Shown piece after piece: positions 1-7,703 of a stretch of DNA of 17,757 nucleotides. Origin of the DNA: JBLHRE01 sp047625765 (GTDB taxonomy: Bacteria; Bacteroidota; Bacteroidia; Flavobacteriales; JBLHRE01). The notes under the pieces were generated by a model that saw only the letters and a list, made by a program, of their open reading frames with translations, was not told where the DNA came from and made no database searches. The stretch is taken from NCBI GenBank assembly GCA_047625765.1, contig JBLHRE010000023.1:1-17757 (forward strand). Reading direction: 5' to 3'. Made by a program: the position numbers and the translations under genes. Numbering within the stretch: position 1 is the stretch's first letter; every line of letters starts with the position of its first letter.

Positions 1-1805
1 ACGCTTCTTCTTTCCCAAATGGAGGAATCAGAAATACCTTTGAAGCTAGAGGTTATACTGCATGGGACCCTACATCTCCGGCATTTGTAATTGGAACTGC
101 ATTATGTATTCCTACTGTATTCGTTTCGTATACAGGCGAAGCATTAGACCATAAAACTCCTTTGTTACGCGCTTTGCATACTATCGACAAAGCTGCAACA
201 GACGTTTGTCAGTACTTCGATAAAAAGACAACTAAAGTAAATCCTACCTTAGGTTGGGAACAAGAATATTTCTTAATCGATATTGCATTATTTCAAGCGC
301 GTCCTGACTTAGTACAATGTGGTAGAACTTTGTTTGGTCATGCTCCAGCAAAAGGACAACAGTTAGACGACCATTACTTTGGTTCTATTCCTGATCGTGC
401 ATTAAATTACATGCGTGATTTAGAGCAAGAATGTTTGGCTTTAGGTATTCCAATTAGAACAAGACATAACGAGGTTGCTCCTAACCAGTTCGAGTTAGCG
501 CCAATGTTCGAAGAAGTGAACATTGCAGTTGACCACAACTCATTGTTGATGGATGTAATGGACAAATTGGGTCGCAAGCACAATTTAGCTGTATTGAACC
601 ACGAAAAGCCTTTTAAAGGCGTTAACGGTTCTGGTAAGCACAACAACTGGTCTTTAGCAACAAATAACGGAAAGAACTTATTAAGCCCAGGAAAGACTCC
701 AAAAAGCAACTTGCAGTTCTTAACATTCTTTATCAATACAATTAAGGCTGTACACGATTATGCTGATTTACTACGTGCTTCTATTGCTTCTTCAAGCAAC
801 GAGCATAGATTAGGTGCTAACGAAGCTCCTCCTGCAATTATGTCTGTATTTATTGGTTCTCAATTGACAGCAGTTCTTGACGAATTGGAAAAAGTAACGG
901 AAGGCAATATGTCTCCTGAAGAGAAAACAGAATTGAAATTAAATGTTGTTGGAAAGATTCCTGAAATCTTATTAGATAACACGGATAGAAACAGAACATC
1001 TCCTTTCGCCTTTACAGGTAACAAATTCGAATTCAGAGCGGTAGGTTCTTTATCTAACTGTGCCGGACCAATGACTGTATTAAATGCTGTTGTTGCACAA
1101 CAATTGGTTGCGTTTAAAGCAGAGGTTGACGCTTTGATTAAAGGTGGATTGAAAAAGGACGAAGCAATTTTCAATATCCTAAGAGAGTACATCAAAGCAT
1201 CTAAGAAGATTCGTTTTGAAGGTGATGGTTATGGTGACCCTTGGGTAGAAGAAGCTTTAGGAAGAGGTTTAAAGAACATTAAGAGTTCTCCTGCTGCTAT
1301 GGCTGAATACGCTTCTGAGAAAACAATTGCTCTTTTCGAAAACATGAAAGTAATGAACCGCGTAGAGGTTGAGGCACGTTACGAAATCATGTTGGAGGAA
1401 TACACCATGAACATTCAGATTGAATCGCGTTTGCTGGGTGATATGGCAACCAGCTACATTATTCCTACAGCGGTAAAATACCAGAACACCTTAATTGAGA
1501 ACGTTCAAGGATTGAAAAACATTCTATCTACAGAAGAGTTCAATGAAGTAGCTTCTGAGCAAATCAATATGATCAAAGAAATCTCTAGACGTATCGCTGC
1601 AATTAAAGTGAACAGAGACAAAATGATTGCTGCAAGAAAAGTGGCTAACAAATTAGACGATAGCGCCAAAACAGCTTGTATGTATCACGATGATATCAAA
1701 TCCTATTTTGACGAAATCAGATACCATGTAGACAAATTAGAACTGACTGTTGACAATGAGCTTTGGCCATTGCCTAAATACAGAGAGATTCTTTTTACAA
1801 AGTAG
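1..1805 (+). CDS. glnN: Glutamine synthetase type III (GSIII), 5'-truncated by window edge
   Basis: Cytoplasmic enzyme making glutamine from glutamate, ammonia and ATP. The open frame runs in from the left edge (first full codon at 3), so about 600 residues are visible; family members are about 725 residues, so roughly 130 N-terminal residues lie outside. Seen directly: the edge segment SSFPNGGIRNTFEARGY, the catalytic-core motif GWEQEYFLID, NHEKPFKGVNGSGKHNNWS (nucleotide/glutamate-binding region typical of GSIII), ANEAPPAIMS, NRTSPFAFTGNKFEFRAVGS, and the GSIII-specific helical C-terminal extension ending DNELWPLPKYREILF. A TTG at 162 lies inside the conserved core and is not the start. GSIII is the usual glutamine synthetase of Bacteroidota. 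A strong terminator follows 15 nt after the stop codon. The promoter and any nitrogen-control site lie upstream of the window. Confidence 0.96.
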   Translation, partial: ASSFPNGGIRNTFEARGYTAWDPTSPAFVIGTALCIPTVFVSYTGEALDHKTPLLRALHTIDKAATDVCQYFDKKTTKVNPTLGWEQEYFLIDIALFQARPDLVQCGRTLFGHAPAKGQQLDDHYFGSIPDRALNYMRDLEQECLALGIPIRTRHNEVAPNQFELAPMFEEVNIAVDHNSLLMDVMDKLGRKHNLAVLNHEKPFKGVNGSGKHNNWSLATNNGKNLLSPGKTPKSNLQFLTFFINTIKAVHDYADLLRASIASSSNEHRLGANEAPPAIMSVFIGSQLTAVLDELEKVTEGNMSPEEKTELKLNVVGKIPEILLDNTDRNRTSPFAFTGNKFEFRAVGSLSNCAGPMTVLNAVVAQQLVAFKAEVDALIKGGLKKDEAIFNILREYIKASKKIRFEGDGYGDPWVEEALGRGLKNIKSSPAAMAEYASEKTIALFENMKVMNRVEVEARYEIMLEEYTMNIQIESRLLGDMATSYIIPTAVKYQNTLIENVQGLKNILSTEEFNEVASEQINMIKEISRRIAAIKVNRDKMIAARKVANKLDDSAKTACMYHDDIKSYFDEIRYHVDKLELTVDNELWPLPKYREILFTK

Positions 1806-1820
1806 TCTTTTACAACATCT

Positions 1821-1853
1821 AAAAACCCCTATCATAAATGGTAGGGGTTTTTT
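1821..1853 (+). terminator. Rho-independent terminator of glutamine synthetase III
   Basis: Inverted repeat with a C4/G4 core: arm 1821-1834, loop TAAA 1835-1838, arm 1839-1852, one T.G wobble, ending in a six-T tract (1848-1853). It lies 15 nt after the glnN stop. The A-run on the left arm makes it potentially bidirectional, so it may also stop minus-strand transcription leaking past the cold-shock gene. Confidence 0.85.
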
Positions 1854-1884
1854 ATTGCCAAAAATCTCGAAACTATAAGACAAC

Positions 1885-1919
1885 AAAAAACCCTGAACAC
1901 TTGCGTGATCAGGGTTTTG
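1885..1919 (-). terminator. Rho-independent terminator of the cold-shock gene
   Basis: Perfect 10-bp inverted repeat (1887-1896 with 1909-1918, core CCCTGA/TCAGGG) with a 12-nt loop. Read on the minus strand, the hairpin is followed by a run of T, as expected for a terminator about 30 nt after the stop codon of the cold-shock gene. With the glnN terminator it forms a converging pair separating the two genes. Confidence 0.8.
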
Positions 1920-1947
1920 AATCTAAAAAAAATATAATGGGTGAAAA

Positions 1948-2139
1948 TTAGATAACCTTAACGTTCACTGCATTTAAACCTTTTTTCCCTTCTTTCAATT
2001 CAAATTCTACTGCGTCACCTTCTCTAATCTCATCGATTAAACCTGATGCGTGTACGAAATACTCTTTTTTTGAATCGTCTTCGATGATGAAACCAAAACC
2101 TTTTGTTTCATTGAAGAACTTAACTGTACCGTTGTCCAT
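1948..2139 (-). CDS. Cold-shock domain protein (CspA family)
   Basis: 63-residue single-domain nucleic-acid-binding protein of the CspA family, cytoplasmic, expected to act as an RNA chaperone. Both RNA-binding motifs are visible: RNP1 as KGFGFI near residues 13-18 and RNP2 as YFVHAS near 27-32. The start GTVKFFNETKGFGFI and the end KGLNAVNVKVI are typical, and the length equals the usual Bacteroidota form. The ATG at 2139 is preceded by an AT-rich leader with no Shine-Dalgarno site. The gene appears monocistronic, with its own promoter box at 2168-2175 and its own terminator at 1885-1919. Whether it is cold-induced cannot be read from the sequence, because the predicted leader (about 20 nt) is too short for the long structured leader of E. 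coli cspA. Confidence 0.95.
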   Translation of the reverse strand: MDNGTVKFFNETKGFGFIIEDDSKKEYFVHASGLIDEIREGDAVEFELKEGKKGLNAVNVKVI

Positions 2140-2167
2140 TGTAATAATAATAATGATAAATAAAGTG

Positions 2168-2175
2168 CAAATATA
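2168..2175 (-). promoter_or_regulatory. Putative Bacteroidota -7 promoter box of the cold-shock gene
   Basis: On the minus strand the sequence reads TATATTTG, a match to the Bacteroidota -7 consensus TAnnTTTG. It ends 28 nt before the ATG at 2139, which would give a leader of about 20 nt. The -33 element is poor: TTAG rather than TTTG at about 19 nt upstream. Confidence 0.5.
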
Positions 2176-2308
2176 AGTAATGTTTTAATGCGCCTAACGC
2201 AAGTGCGAATTATTTCATATATTTTGTTGTATCTATTCTCACATCTCAAGTACTGGCACACATCTATTCAAAAAATATTCCCCGAATCACCCACACTAAA
2301 AAACATAA

Positions 2309-2527
2309 TCATCCAGCAGAAACAAACAATGCATAAATCAAGACCCTGATATTTTTCTTTCGTTTCAAAAGATTCCATGCTAACATACGCTGTGTAATTT
2401 CGGCTAACTGCTCTGGGCTTGCTTTCCCTTCTAGCCTTTCACCTACTTTGGATACAATGCTGTTCTCGCCTCTAAAATACTTGCTTCTATCTCTTTGTAG
2501 TGCCCTATTATTTTTCTGGCTAACCAA
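2309..2527 (-). CDS. Small hypothetical protein with C-terminal membrane segment; start uncertain
   Basis: Family not recognised. The frame encodes a basic, polar N-terminal half (KNNRALQRDRSKYFRGENS), a helical stretch (SPEQLAEITQRMLAWNLLKRKK) and a short hydrophobic C-terminus (NIRVLIYALFVSAG) that could insert in the inner membrane with the basic side in the cytoplasm. This layout is common among short membrane proteins of Bacteroidota. The drawn start is a TTG at 2527. The frame stays open further upstream to a TAG at 2560-2558 and adds YRIGWEHWA, but it contains no ATG, only an ATA at 2548. The gene may therefore use TTG, be 5'-truncated, or carry a rare start. It lies immediately downstream of the valS terminator on the same strand. 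Confidence 0.5.
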   Translation of the reverse strand: MVSQKNNRALQRDRSKYFRGENSIVSKVGERLEGKASPEQLAEITQRMLAWNLLKRKKNIRVLIYALFVSAG

Positions 2528-2563
2528 AGCCCAATGTTCCCATCCTATGCGATAAAACTATAT

Positions 2564-2604
2564 AAAAAAAGCGACCCTCTGCTATAATCAGCAAAGGGTC
2601 GCTT
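2564..2604 (-). terminator. Rho-independent terminator of valS
   Basis: 10-bp inverted repeat (2569-2578 with 2595-2604, core GCGACCCT/AGGGTCGC) plus an inner TGCT/AGCA pairing. Read on the minus strand it is followed by a seven-T tract. It lies about 20 nt after the valS stop codon and separates valS from the small gene downstream. Confidence 0.85.
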
Positions 2605-2625
2605 ATAAAAATATACGATTGTTGT

Positions 2626-5250
2626 TTATGCAAGCTCTGACAAACGCTCTTCTAACATTTTAATTTTAGATTCTGCATCTGCTTGTTTCTTACGCTCATT
2701 GGCAACCACCTGCTCTGGTGCTCCCGCCATAAAACGTTCGTTCGAAAGTTTCTTCATCACACTAGTCAAAAACCCTTGTGTGTATTTCAATTCTTCTTTC
2801 ATTTTTGCAATTTCCTCTTCCATATTTACAGCACCGCTCAATGGAATAAAGAACTCGGTAGAACCTACCCTAAAAGAATAAGCACCTTCTACCTTATCGT
2901 TTGTAGACTCAAAAGTCTCTAGATTACAAAGCTTAGCAATAATACTTTCAAAGGCTCCTTTATCATTACTCTGTACAAACAATTCTAAAGTCTCCTTATT
3001 AGGAATGTTCTTTTGCTTTCTAAAATTACGGACACCCGTAATTACCTCAGCTGCTACATCAAAAGAATCTAAAACGGATTGTTCCAAGTCTCCTGACTTA
3101 GGCATCTCAGCTAACATTATACAATCCTTCTCGTCTCTTGGTCTAATCAAACTCCAAAGCTCTTCTGTTAAGAAAGGCATAAACGGATGCAAGACTTTCA
3201 GTAATTTCTCGAAAATTACAATTGTAGCATCTAATGTTATTTGATCTATTGGCTTCTGATAAGCCGGCTTGATCATCTCTAGGTACCATGAACAGAAATC
3301 ATCCCAGATCAACTTGTAAGTACTCATCAATGCCTCAGAAATACGGTACTCGTCAAACGAACTCTCCATTTCTGCCAACACCTTCAAAAACCTGTTCTCG
3401 AACCACACTATCGCTTTCTTAGAAGATTCTGGCTGAGCGATATCAGCTACTTCCCAACCTTTTACCAATCGGAATGCATTCCAAATTTTGTTTGCAAAGT
3501 TTCTTCCTTGCTCACATAAACTTTCGTCAAATGGTAAATCATTTCCAGCAGGAGAACTTAACAACATCCCAACACGCACACCATCAGCTCCAAATATGTT
3601 CATCAGCTCTATAGGGTCTGGTGAATTACCTAAAGATTTAGACATCTTACGACCTTGCTTATCTCTAACAATACCCGTTAAGTAAACATCTTTAAAAGGA
3701 ATTTCTTTGCGGTATTCGTTACCCGCCATAATCATACGTGCTACCCAGAAAAACAATATCTCTGGTGCTGTAACGATATCTCTTGTTGGGTAGTAATAAT
3801 TTATTTCTTCGTTCTCTGGATTTCTAATACCATCAAATACTGATATTGGCCACAACCAAGAAGAGAACCAAGTATCTAATACATCCTCGTCTTGACGTAA
3901 GTTAGCAACGGTTAAATTACTATTCCCTGACTTTTCTTTTGCCAAGCCTAAAGCCTCTTCTGCTGTTTTGGCAACAACAAAATCGTTAGCTCCTGTTCCA
4001 AAATAGAAGGCAGGAATTCTTTGCCCCCACCAAAGCTGACGCGAAACACACCAATCTTTGATATTAGACATCCAGTGACGGTAGGTATTCTTAAATTTTT
4101 CTGGGTGAAATTTAATGGTATCATCCATTACTTGCTCTAAGGCTACATCCGCCATATCGCCCATTTTACAAAACCATTGTAAAGATAGTTTAGGCTCAAT
4201 AACAGCATCGGTACGTTCAGATACACCCACTTTATTCATGTACTCCTCAGTTTTCACCAAATTTCCTTTTCCTTCTAAATCTTTGGCAATCTGCTTTCGT
4301 ACGGCAAATCTATCTTGACCCACATAAAATTGAGCCGCTTCACTTAAAGTACCATCATCATTTAGAATATCAATGGTCTCTAAATTATGCTTCATCCCCA
4401 ATTCATAATCGTTGATGTCGTGCGCTGGAGTTACTTTCAAGGCTCCAGTGCCAAATTCCATATCCACATAAGCATCGTGAATAATAGGAATAGAACGACC
4501 TACAATAGGGACTATAGCACGTTTTCCTTTTAATGCTGCATAGCGCTCATCATCAGGATTTACACAAATTGCAGTATCCCCCAAAATTGTTTCAGGACGT
4601 GTTGTTGCAATAACAATATATTCTTCGGTACCTTCTATCTGATACCTTAAATGATACAGTTTAGAATTTACTTCTTTGTGATTTACTTCTTCATCAGATA
4701 GAGCTGTTTGTGCCTGAGGATCCCAGTTGATCATTCTTACACCACGATAAATCAATCCTTTATTGTACAAATCAATAAAAACATCAATCACCGCTTCGGT
4801 CATATCATCGTCCATGGTGAATTTGGTTCTTTCCCAATCGCAAGAAGCTCCAAGCTTCTTTAGTTGTTCCAAAATAATCCCTCCATGTTTATGTGTCCAG
4901 TCCCAAGCATGATCAAGAAAATCTTCTCGGCTTAAGTCTTCCTTCTCTATTCCTTCCGATTTTAACTTGGCAACCACCTTAGCTTCTGTAGCAATAGATG
5001 CATGGTCGGTTCCGGGAACCCAACAAGCATTATAACCATTCATTCTGGCTCTACGCACTAAAATGTCTTGAATGGTATTGTTTAACATATGCCCCATATG
5101 CAGCACCCCCGTTACATTTGGCGGAGGTATAACAATGGTGTAAGACTCTCTTTCGTCTGGCTCAGAACGAAACATATTGTGTTTCATCCAGTGCGCATAC
5201 CATTTATCTTCTGCTAAAGTTGGGTCGTATTTACTCGCTAATTCTGCCAT
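2626..5250 (-). CDS. valS: Valyl-tRNA synthetase
   Basis: Class I aminoacyl-tRNA synthetase charging tRNA-Val in the cytoplasm; 874 residues, normal for the bacterial enzyme. Visible in order: PPPNVTGVLHMGH with the HIGH-type motif HMGH at residues 51-54; the CP1 editing domain at about 190-330, starting near ATTRPETILGDTA and including GTGALKVTPAHD; the Rossmann C-half with WFSSWLWP; KMSKS at 535-539 (bases 3634-3648); an anticodon-binding helical domain at about 610-760; and the C-terminal coiled-coil arm (MEEEIAKMKEELKY to the end) that grips the tRNA. The ATG at 5250 fits the family start AELASKYDPTLAEDKWYAHW. The gene appears monocistronic, with a -7 box at 5279-5286 and a terminator at 2564-2604. 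No T-box-like leader is seen. Confidence 0.98.
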   Translation of the reverse strand: MAELASKYDPTLAEDKWYAHWMKHNMFRSEPDERESYTIVIPPPNVTGVLHMGHMLNNTIQDILVRRARMNGYNACWVPGTDHASIATEAKVVAKLKSEGIEKEDLSREDFLDHAWDWTHKHGGIILEQLKKLGASCDWERTKFTMDDDMTEAVIDVFIDLYNKGLIYRGVRMINWDPQAQTALSDEEVNHKEVNSKLYHLRYQIEGTEEYIVIATTRPETILGDTAICVNPDDERYAALKGKRAIVPIVGRSIPIIHDAYVDMEFGTGALKVTPAHDINDYELGMKHNLETIDILNDDGTLSEAAQFYVGQDRFAVRKQIAKDLEGKGNLVKTEEYMNKVGVSERTDAVIEPKLSLQWFCKMGDMADVALEQVMDDTIKFHPEKFKNTYRHWMSNIKDWCVSRQLWWGQRIPAFYFGTGANDFVVAKTAEEALGLAKEKSGNSNLTVANLRQDEDVLDTWFSSWLWPISVFDGIRNPENEEINYYYPTRDIVTAPEILFFWVARMIMAGNEYRKEIPFKDVYLTGIVRDKQGRKMSKSLGNSPDPIELMNIFGADGVRVGMLLSSPAGNDLPFDESLCEQGRNFANKIWNAFRLVKGWEVADIAQPESSKKAIVWFENRFLKVLAEMESSFDEYRISEALMSTYKLIWDDFCSWYLEMIKPAYQKPIDQITLDATIVIFEKLLKVLHPFMPFLTEELWSLIRPRDEKDCIMLAEMPKSGDLEQSVLDSFDVAAEVITGVRNFRKQKNIPNKETLELFVQSNDKGAFESIIAKLCNLETFESTNDKVEGAYSFRVGSTEFFIPLSGAVNMEEEIAKMKEELKYTQGFLTSVMKKLSNERFMAGAPEQVVANERKKQADAESKIKMLEERLSELA

Positions 5251-5278
5251 ATCAAAAGTCTCTATCTATAGAACGCGG

Positions 5279-5286
5279 CAAATTTA
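5279..5286 (-). promoter_or_regulatory. Putative -7 promoter box of valS
   Basis: On the minus strand it reads TAAATTTG, a match to TAnnTTTG, 28 nt before the valS ATG. No convincing TTTG -33 element is found at the expected distance. The 155-bp region 5251-5405 is a divergent promoter region shared with the DUF1573 gene. Confidence 0.45.
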
Positions 5287-5336
5287 AGTAATTCGTTTTG
5301 GGAATTTATTGAAACTTGTCATGATTTTAGCCGTAT

Positions 5337-5370
5337 TTTGCTCATTAATAATAATGGATTCTTACTTTTG
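5337..5370 (+). promoter_or_regulatory. Putative promoter of the DUF1573 gene
   Basis: TTTG at 5337-5340, a 22-nt spacer, and TACTTTTG at 5363-5370, fitting the Bacteroidota pattern TTTG-N(17-23)-TAnnTTTG. Transcription would start near 5377, giving a short AT-rich leader of about 30 nt before the ATG at 5406. Confidence 0.55.
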
Positions 5371-5405
5371 TATCCGTTCAATACAAAACTTAAATTTATC
5401 ATACT

Positions 5406-5867
5406 ATGAAAAAATTGATTTTATCCTTAGCGCTTATTGCAGGGACGGTGATATCAGGTGTTGCACAAGATGCTGAAATAATTAGCAATCCTAATGCGGC
5501 TAAAATTGAATTTGAAAAAACGCTGCACGATTATGGAACCATCGACAAAGGAGCCAATGGAGCCTACGAATTCAAATTTACCAATACAGGAAAAGAGCCT
5601 TTATTCATTCAAAATGCAAAAGGATCTTGTGGCTGTACGGTACCTTCTTGGCCAAAAGAGCCAATTGCACCAGGCGCAACTAATGTTATTAAAGTAAAAT
5701 ACGATACTAAAAGAATCGGGCCATTTTCCAAATCAGTAACGATCACTTCTAACTCTAACAAAAAAACAGAAGTAATTAAAATTAAAGGAATAGTGAAAAA
5801 TATTCCGGTAGAACCTACGTCTCCAGTTAAGAAAGCTACACCGGGAACACCAGTAGAAAAGAAATAG
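5406..5867 (+). CDS. Secreted DUF1573 domain protein
   Basis: 153-residue exported protein of unknown biochemical role. The N-terminus is a Sec signal peptide (KKLILSLALIAGTVISGVAQ), probably cut after AQ at about residue 21. The rest is one DUF1573 immunoglobulin-like beta domain: FEKTLHDYGTIDKG, then YEFKFTNTGKEPLFI, then the hallmark GSCGCTVP (two cysteines near residues 75-77), then KVKYDTKRIGPFSKSVTITSN. A Pro/Thr/Lys-rich tail (TSPVKKATPGTPVEKK) follows, probably disordered. DUF1573 proteins are abundant in Bacteroidota and have no established reaction. The gene has its own promoter and a strong terminator and so looks monocistronic. The start is supported by the signal peptide beginning at this ATG. 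Confidence 0.9.
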   Translation: MKKLILSLALIAGTVISGVAQDAEIISNPNAAKIEFEKTLHDYGTIDKGANGAYEFKFTNTGKEPLFIQNAKGSCGCTVPSWPKEPIAPGATNVIKVKYDTKRIGPFSKSVTITSNSNKKTEVIKIKGIVKNIPVEPTSPVKKATPGTPVEKK

Positions 5868-5898
5868 TATTTCTTACTAAGAAATTGAATATTTTTGT

Positions 5899-5932
5899 AT
5901 CCCGTTTGGAACTCCAAACGGGATATTTTTTG
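5899..5932 (+). terminator. Rho-independent terminator after the DUF1573 gene
   Basis: Perfect 12-bp inverted repeat (5899-5910 with 5913-5924, core CCCGTTTGG/CCAAACGGG), tight loop, followed by T6 at 5926-5931. It lies 31 nt after the DUF1573 stop and only 20 nt before the aminotransferase ATG. Confidence 0.88.
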
Positions 5933-5951
5933 CTCATTATACAAGATAAAA

Positions 5952-7151
5952 ATGCCAAACATCTCATTAAAAGGTCAGGCAATGCCTGAATCTCCTATTA
6001 GAAAATTAGTTCCTTTTGCGGAAGCGGCTAAAGCTAGGGGGATAAACGTATTTCATTTAAATATTGGTCAACCCGATATTAAAACTCCTGAACTGGCTAT
6101 TCAAGCTGTCAAGAATATAGATATGCAGGTTGTTGAATATAGCCATTCAGCTGGTAATTCATCATACAGAATTGCGTTAGCTGCGGCTTATCAAAAATCT
6201 GGAATACATGTTACTCCCGAAGAGTTAATTATTACTACTGGGGGGTCTGAAGCTATTTTGTTTGCTATAAATAGCATAACAGATATAGGAGATGAAGTGA
6301 TAATTCCTGAGCCATTTTACGCAAACTATAATGGGTTTGCAACAGCTTCTGGCGTTGTTGTAAAGCCAATCAACTCTAGCATTGAAACGGGTTTTTCTTT
6401 GCCATCGATTGAAGCATTTGAAAAAAATATCACTTCAAAAACTAGGGCAATTATTATTTGTAACCCGGGTAATCCAACAGGTTACTTGTATTCGAAAGCT
6501 GAGTTAAACAAACTAAGAGATATCGTTTTAAAACACGATTTATATCTTATTGCAGATGAAGTTTACCGTGAGTTTGTATACGATGGTGAAGTGCATCATT
6601 CTATATTAAATTTAGACAGCTTAGAGCAACATGCAATTGTAATTGATTCTGTATCGAAAAGATACAGTATGTGCGGGGTACGTGTTGGTACTTTAATAAG
6701 TAGAAACGAGGAATTAATGGCTACTGCAATGAAATTTGCACAAGCCCGATTAAGCCCACCTACTTTTGGACAGATTGCTGCAGAAGCTGCTTTGGGTACA
6801 CCAAAATCTTATTTCGATAAGGTGACCTCAGAATACATTCATAGAAGAGATGTTATGGTTGAAGGTTTGAATGCTATTGAAGGCGTTCATTGCCCTACAC
6901 CAAAAGGTGCTTTTTACTGTGTCGCATCATTACCGGTTAAAGATGCAGAAGAATTTGCACAATGGTTGTTAGAGGTGTTTGAATACAATAACAACACCGT
7001 AATGATAGCACCAGCAACTGGCTTCTATTCTAGTCCTTTGGCAGGTTTGAACCAGGTACGTATTGCATACGTTTTGAAACAAGCAAATTTAAAAATTGCT
7101 GTTGAGGTATTAAAACGTGCTTTGGAAGTGTATCCAGGAAGAACAAATTAA
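5952..7151 (+). CDS. Class I/II PLP-dependent aminotransferase (aspartate aminotransferase-like)
   Basis: 399-residue cytoplasmic aminotransferase of fold type I. Visible: the N-terminal substrate lid region MPESPIRKLVPFA and LNIGQPD; the PLP phosphate region TTGGSEAIL; ICNPGNPTGY with the PLP-ring Asn; LIADEVYREFVYDG with the Asp that contacts the pyridine nitrogen; Schiff-base Lys236 in SVSKRYSMCGVRVG (codon 6657-6659); and, near the C-terminus, NQVRIAYVL with the Arg that binds the substrate carboxylate. The frame can be extended upstream to a TTG at 5895, but that would place the start before the terminator hairpin; the ATG at 5952 fits the family N-terminus. The amino-acid substrate cannot be assigned from sequence; aspartate or another dicarboxylic or aromatic amino acid is possible. 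A hairpin follows directly. Confidence 0.93.
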   Translation: MPNISLKGQAMPESPIRKLVPFAEAAKARGINVFHLNIGQPDIKTPELAIQAVKNIDMQVVEYSHSAGNSSYRIALAAAYQKSGIHVTPEELIITTGGSEAILFAINSITDIGDEVIIPEPFYANYNGFATASGVVVKPINSSIETGFSLPSIEAFEKNITSKTRAIIICNPGNPTGYLYSKAELNKLRDIVLKHDLYLIADEVYREFVYDGEVHHSILNLDSLEQHAIVIDSVSKRYSMCGVRVGTLISRNEELMATAMKFAQARLSPPTFGQIAAEAALGTPKSYFDKVTSEYIHRRDVMVEGLNAIEGVHCPTPKGAFYCVASLPVKDAEEFAQWLLEVFEYNNNTVMIAPATGFYSSPLAGLNQVRIAYVLKQANLKIAVEVLKRALEVYPGRTN

Positions 7152-7155
7152 AAAA

Positions 7156-7182
7156 AAAGGAGTCGACAATGTTGACTCCTTT
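7156..7182 (+). terminator. Terminator-like hairpin after the aminotransferase gene
   Basis: Inverted repeat AAAGGAGTC (7156-7164) with GACTCCTTT (7174-7182), extended inward by three more pairs including one wobble, loop AAT. It starts 4 nt after the stop codon. The T-tract on the plus strand is short and interrupted, so termination may be partial; the run of A on the left side would make it a better terminator for minus-strand transcripts. Confidence 0.65.
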
Positions 7183-7193
7183 CAAATTCCACT

Positions 7194-7701
7194 ATGCGAA
7201 AAACATTGATTTTAGGTACACCCTTAATTCTTGCTGTATCCCCTTTTCTTAAAGAAGATAAATTGCAAAAGATATCTTTCAGTCATAGTCATGAAATTGT
7301 TATTCCAGCAACATTTACAGATACCAGCGCTAAAAAACTGCTTTAATCTCTAGTAGATTTATTATTGATACACAAAAATATTTAGGCAGCTACGAATGAT
7401 TTGGCAGCAGTAAGGCCATGCATTCATCACTACCTCTCTTTATCTCTATGGAAGATAGCGCTATGGCTAGCTTTAAAAAGGCTATAGAAGAATTGCTTTT
7501 TTCGCTAGAACGCGAGCCATATAGATCGGTGCTAGCAGCTTACTTATTACAACGAACAATTACACAGACAACAATACGAAGAAAGACAGTGTTTTTCTTC
7601 ATTCAAACATTACCTTAGTTGACACCCTTTTAGACTCCATTGTTTTACATCTAACTATGGAATTTGAAAGTACCTTTGGCTCAAACGAATACCGACAATA
7701 A
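7194..7701 (+). pseudogene. Decayed gene for a secreted protein, family not recognised
   Basis: Protein-like sequence continues through all three plus frames. First part, 7194-7346: ATG start with a signal-peptide-like MRKTLILGTPLILAVSPFL, then HSHEIVIPATFTDTSAKKLL, stop. Second part, in the frame of 7346: SSRFIIDTQKYLGSYE, an in-frame TGA at about 7397, then FGSSKAMHSSLPLFISMED and a helical stretch, ending at 7618. Third part, in the frame of 7525: SVFLHSNITLVDTLLDSIVL and MEFESTFGSNEYRQ, stop at 7699-7701. This fits one ancestral reading frame broken by two frameshifts and one nonsense codon. The KYLGSYE.FGSSK stretch faintly recalls the NlpC/P60 core, but its catalytic Cys is absent, so no family is assigned. 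Sequencing or assembly indels could give the same picture. Confidence 0.5.
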
Positions 7702-7703
7702 AC

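Noticed and set aside
162..164. TTG at 162 as start of the glutamine synthetase gene
   Set aside because: The open frame continues upstream to the window edge with conserved GSIII sequence (SSFPNGGIRNTFEARGY), so the gene is cut by the edge and this TTG is internal.
407..1195. Minus-strand open frames of 109 and 111 codons inside glutamine synthetase
   Set aside because: They lie wholly opposite conserved coding sequence and show no protein-family features; shadows of the real frame.
2037..2261. 74-codon minus-strand frame overlapping the cold-shock gene
   Set aside because: It overlaps the cold-shock gene in another frame, covers its promoter region, and has no recognisable features.
5895..5951. 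Longer aminotransferase beginning at TTG 5895
   Set aside because: This start lies before the terminator hairpin, and its extra residues (YPVWNSKRDIFCSLYKIK) are not family-like; the ATG at 5952 gives the usual N-terminus.
7397..7440. NlpC/P60 peptidase identity for the decayed gene
   Set aside because: KYLGSYE and FGSSK resemble the NlpC/P60 core, but the DCSG catalytic motif and the downstream His motif are not visible, so the family was left unassigned.
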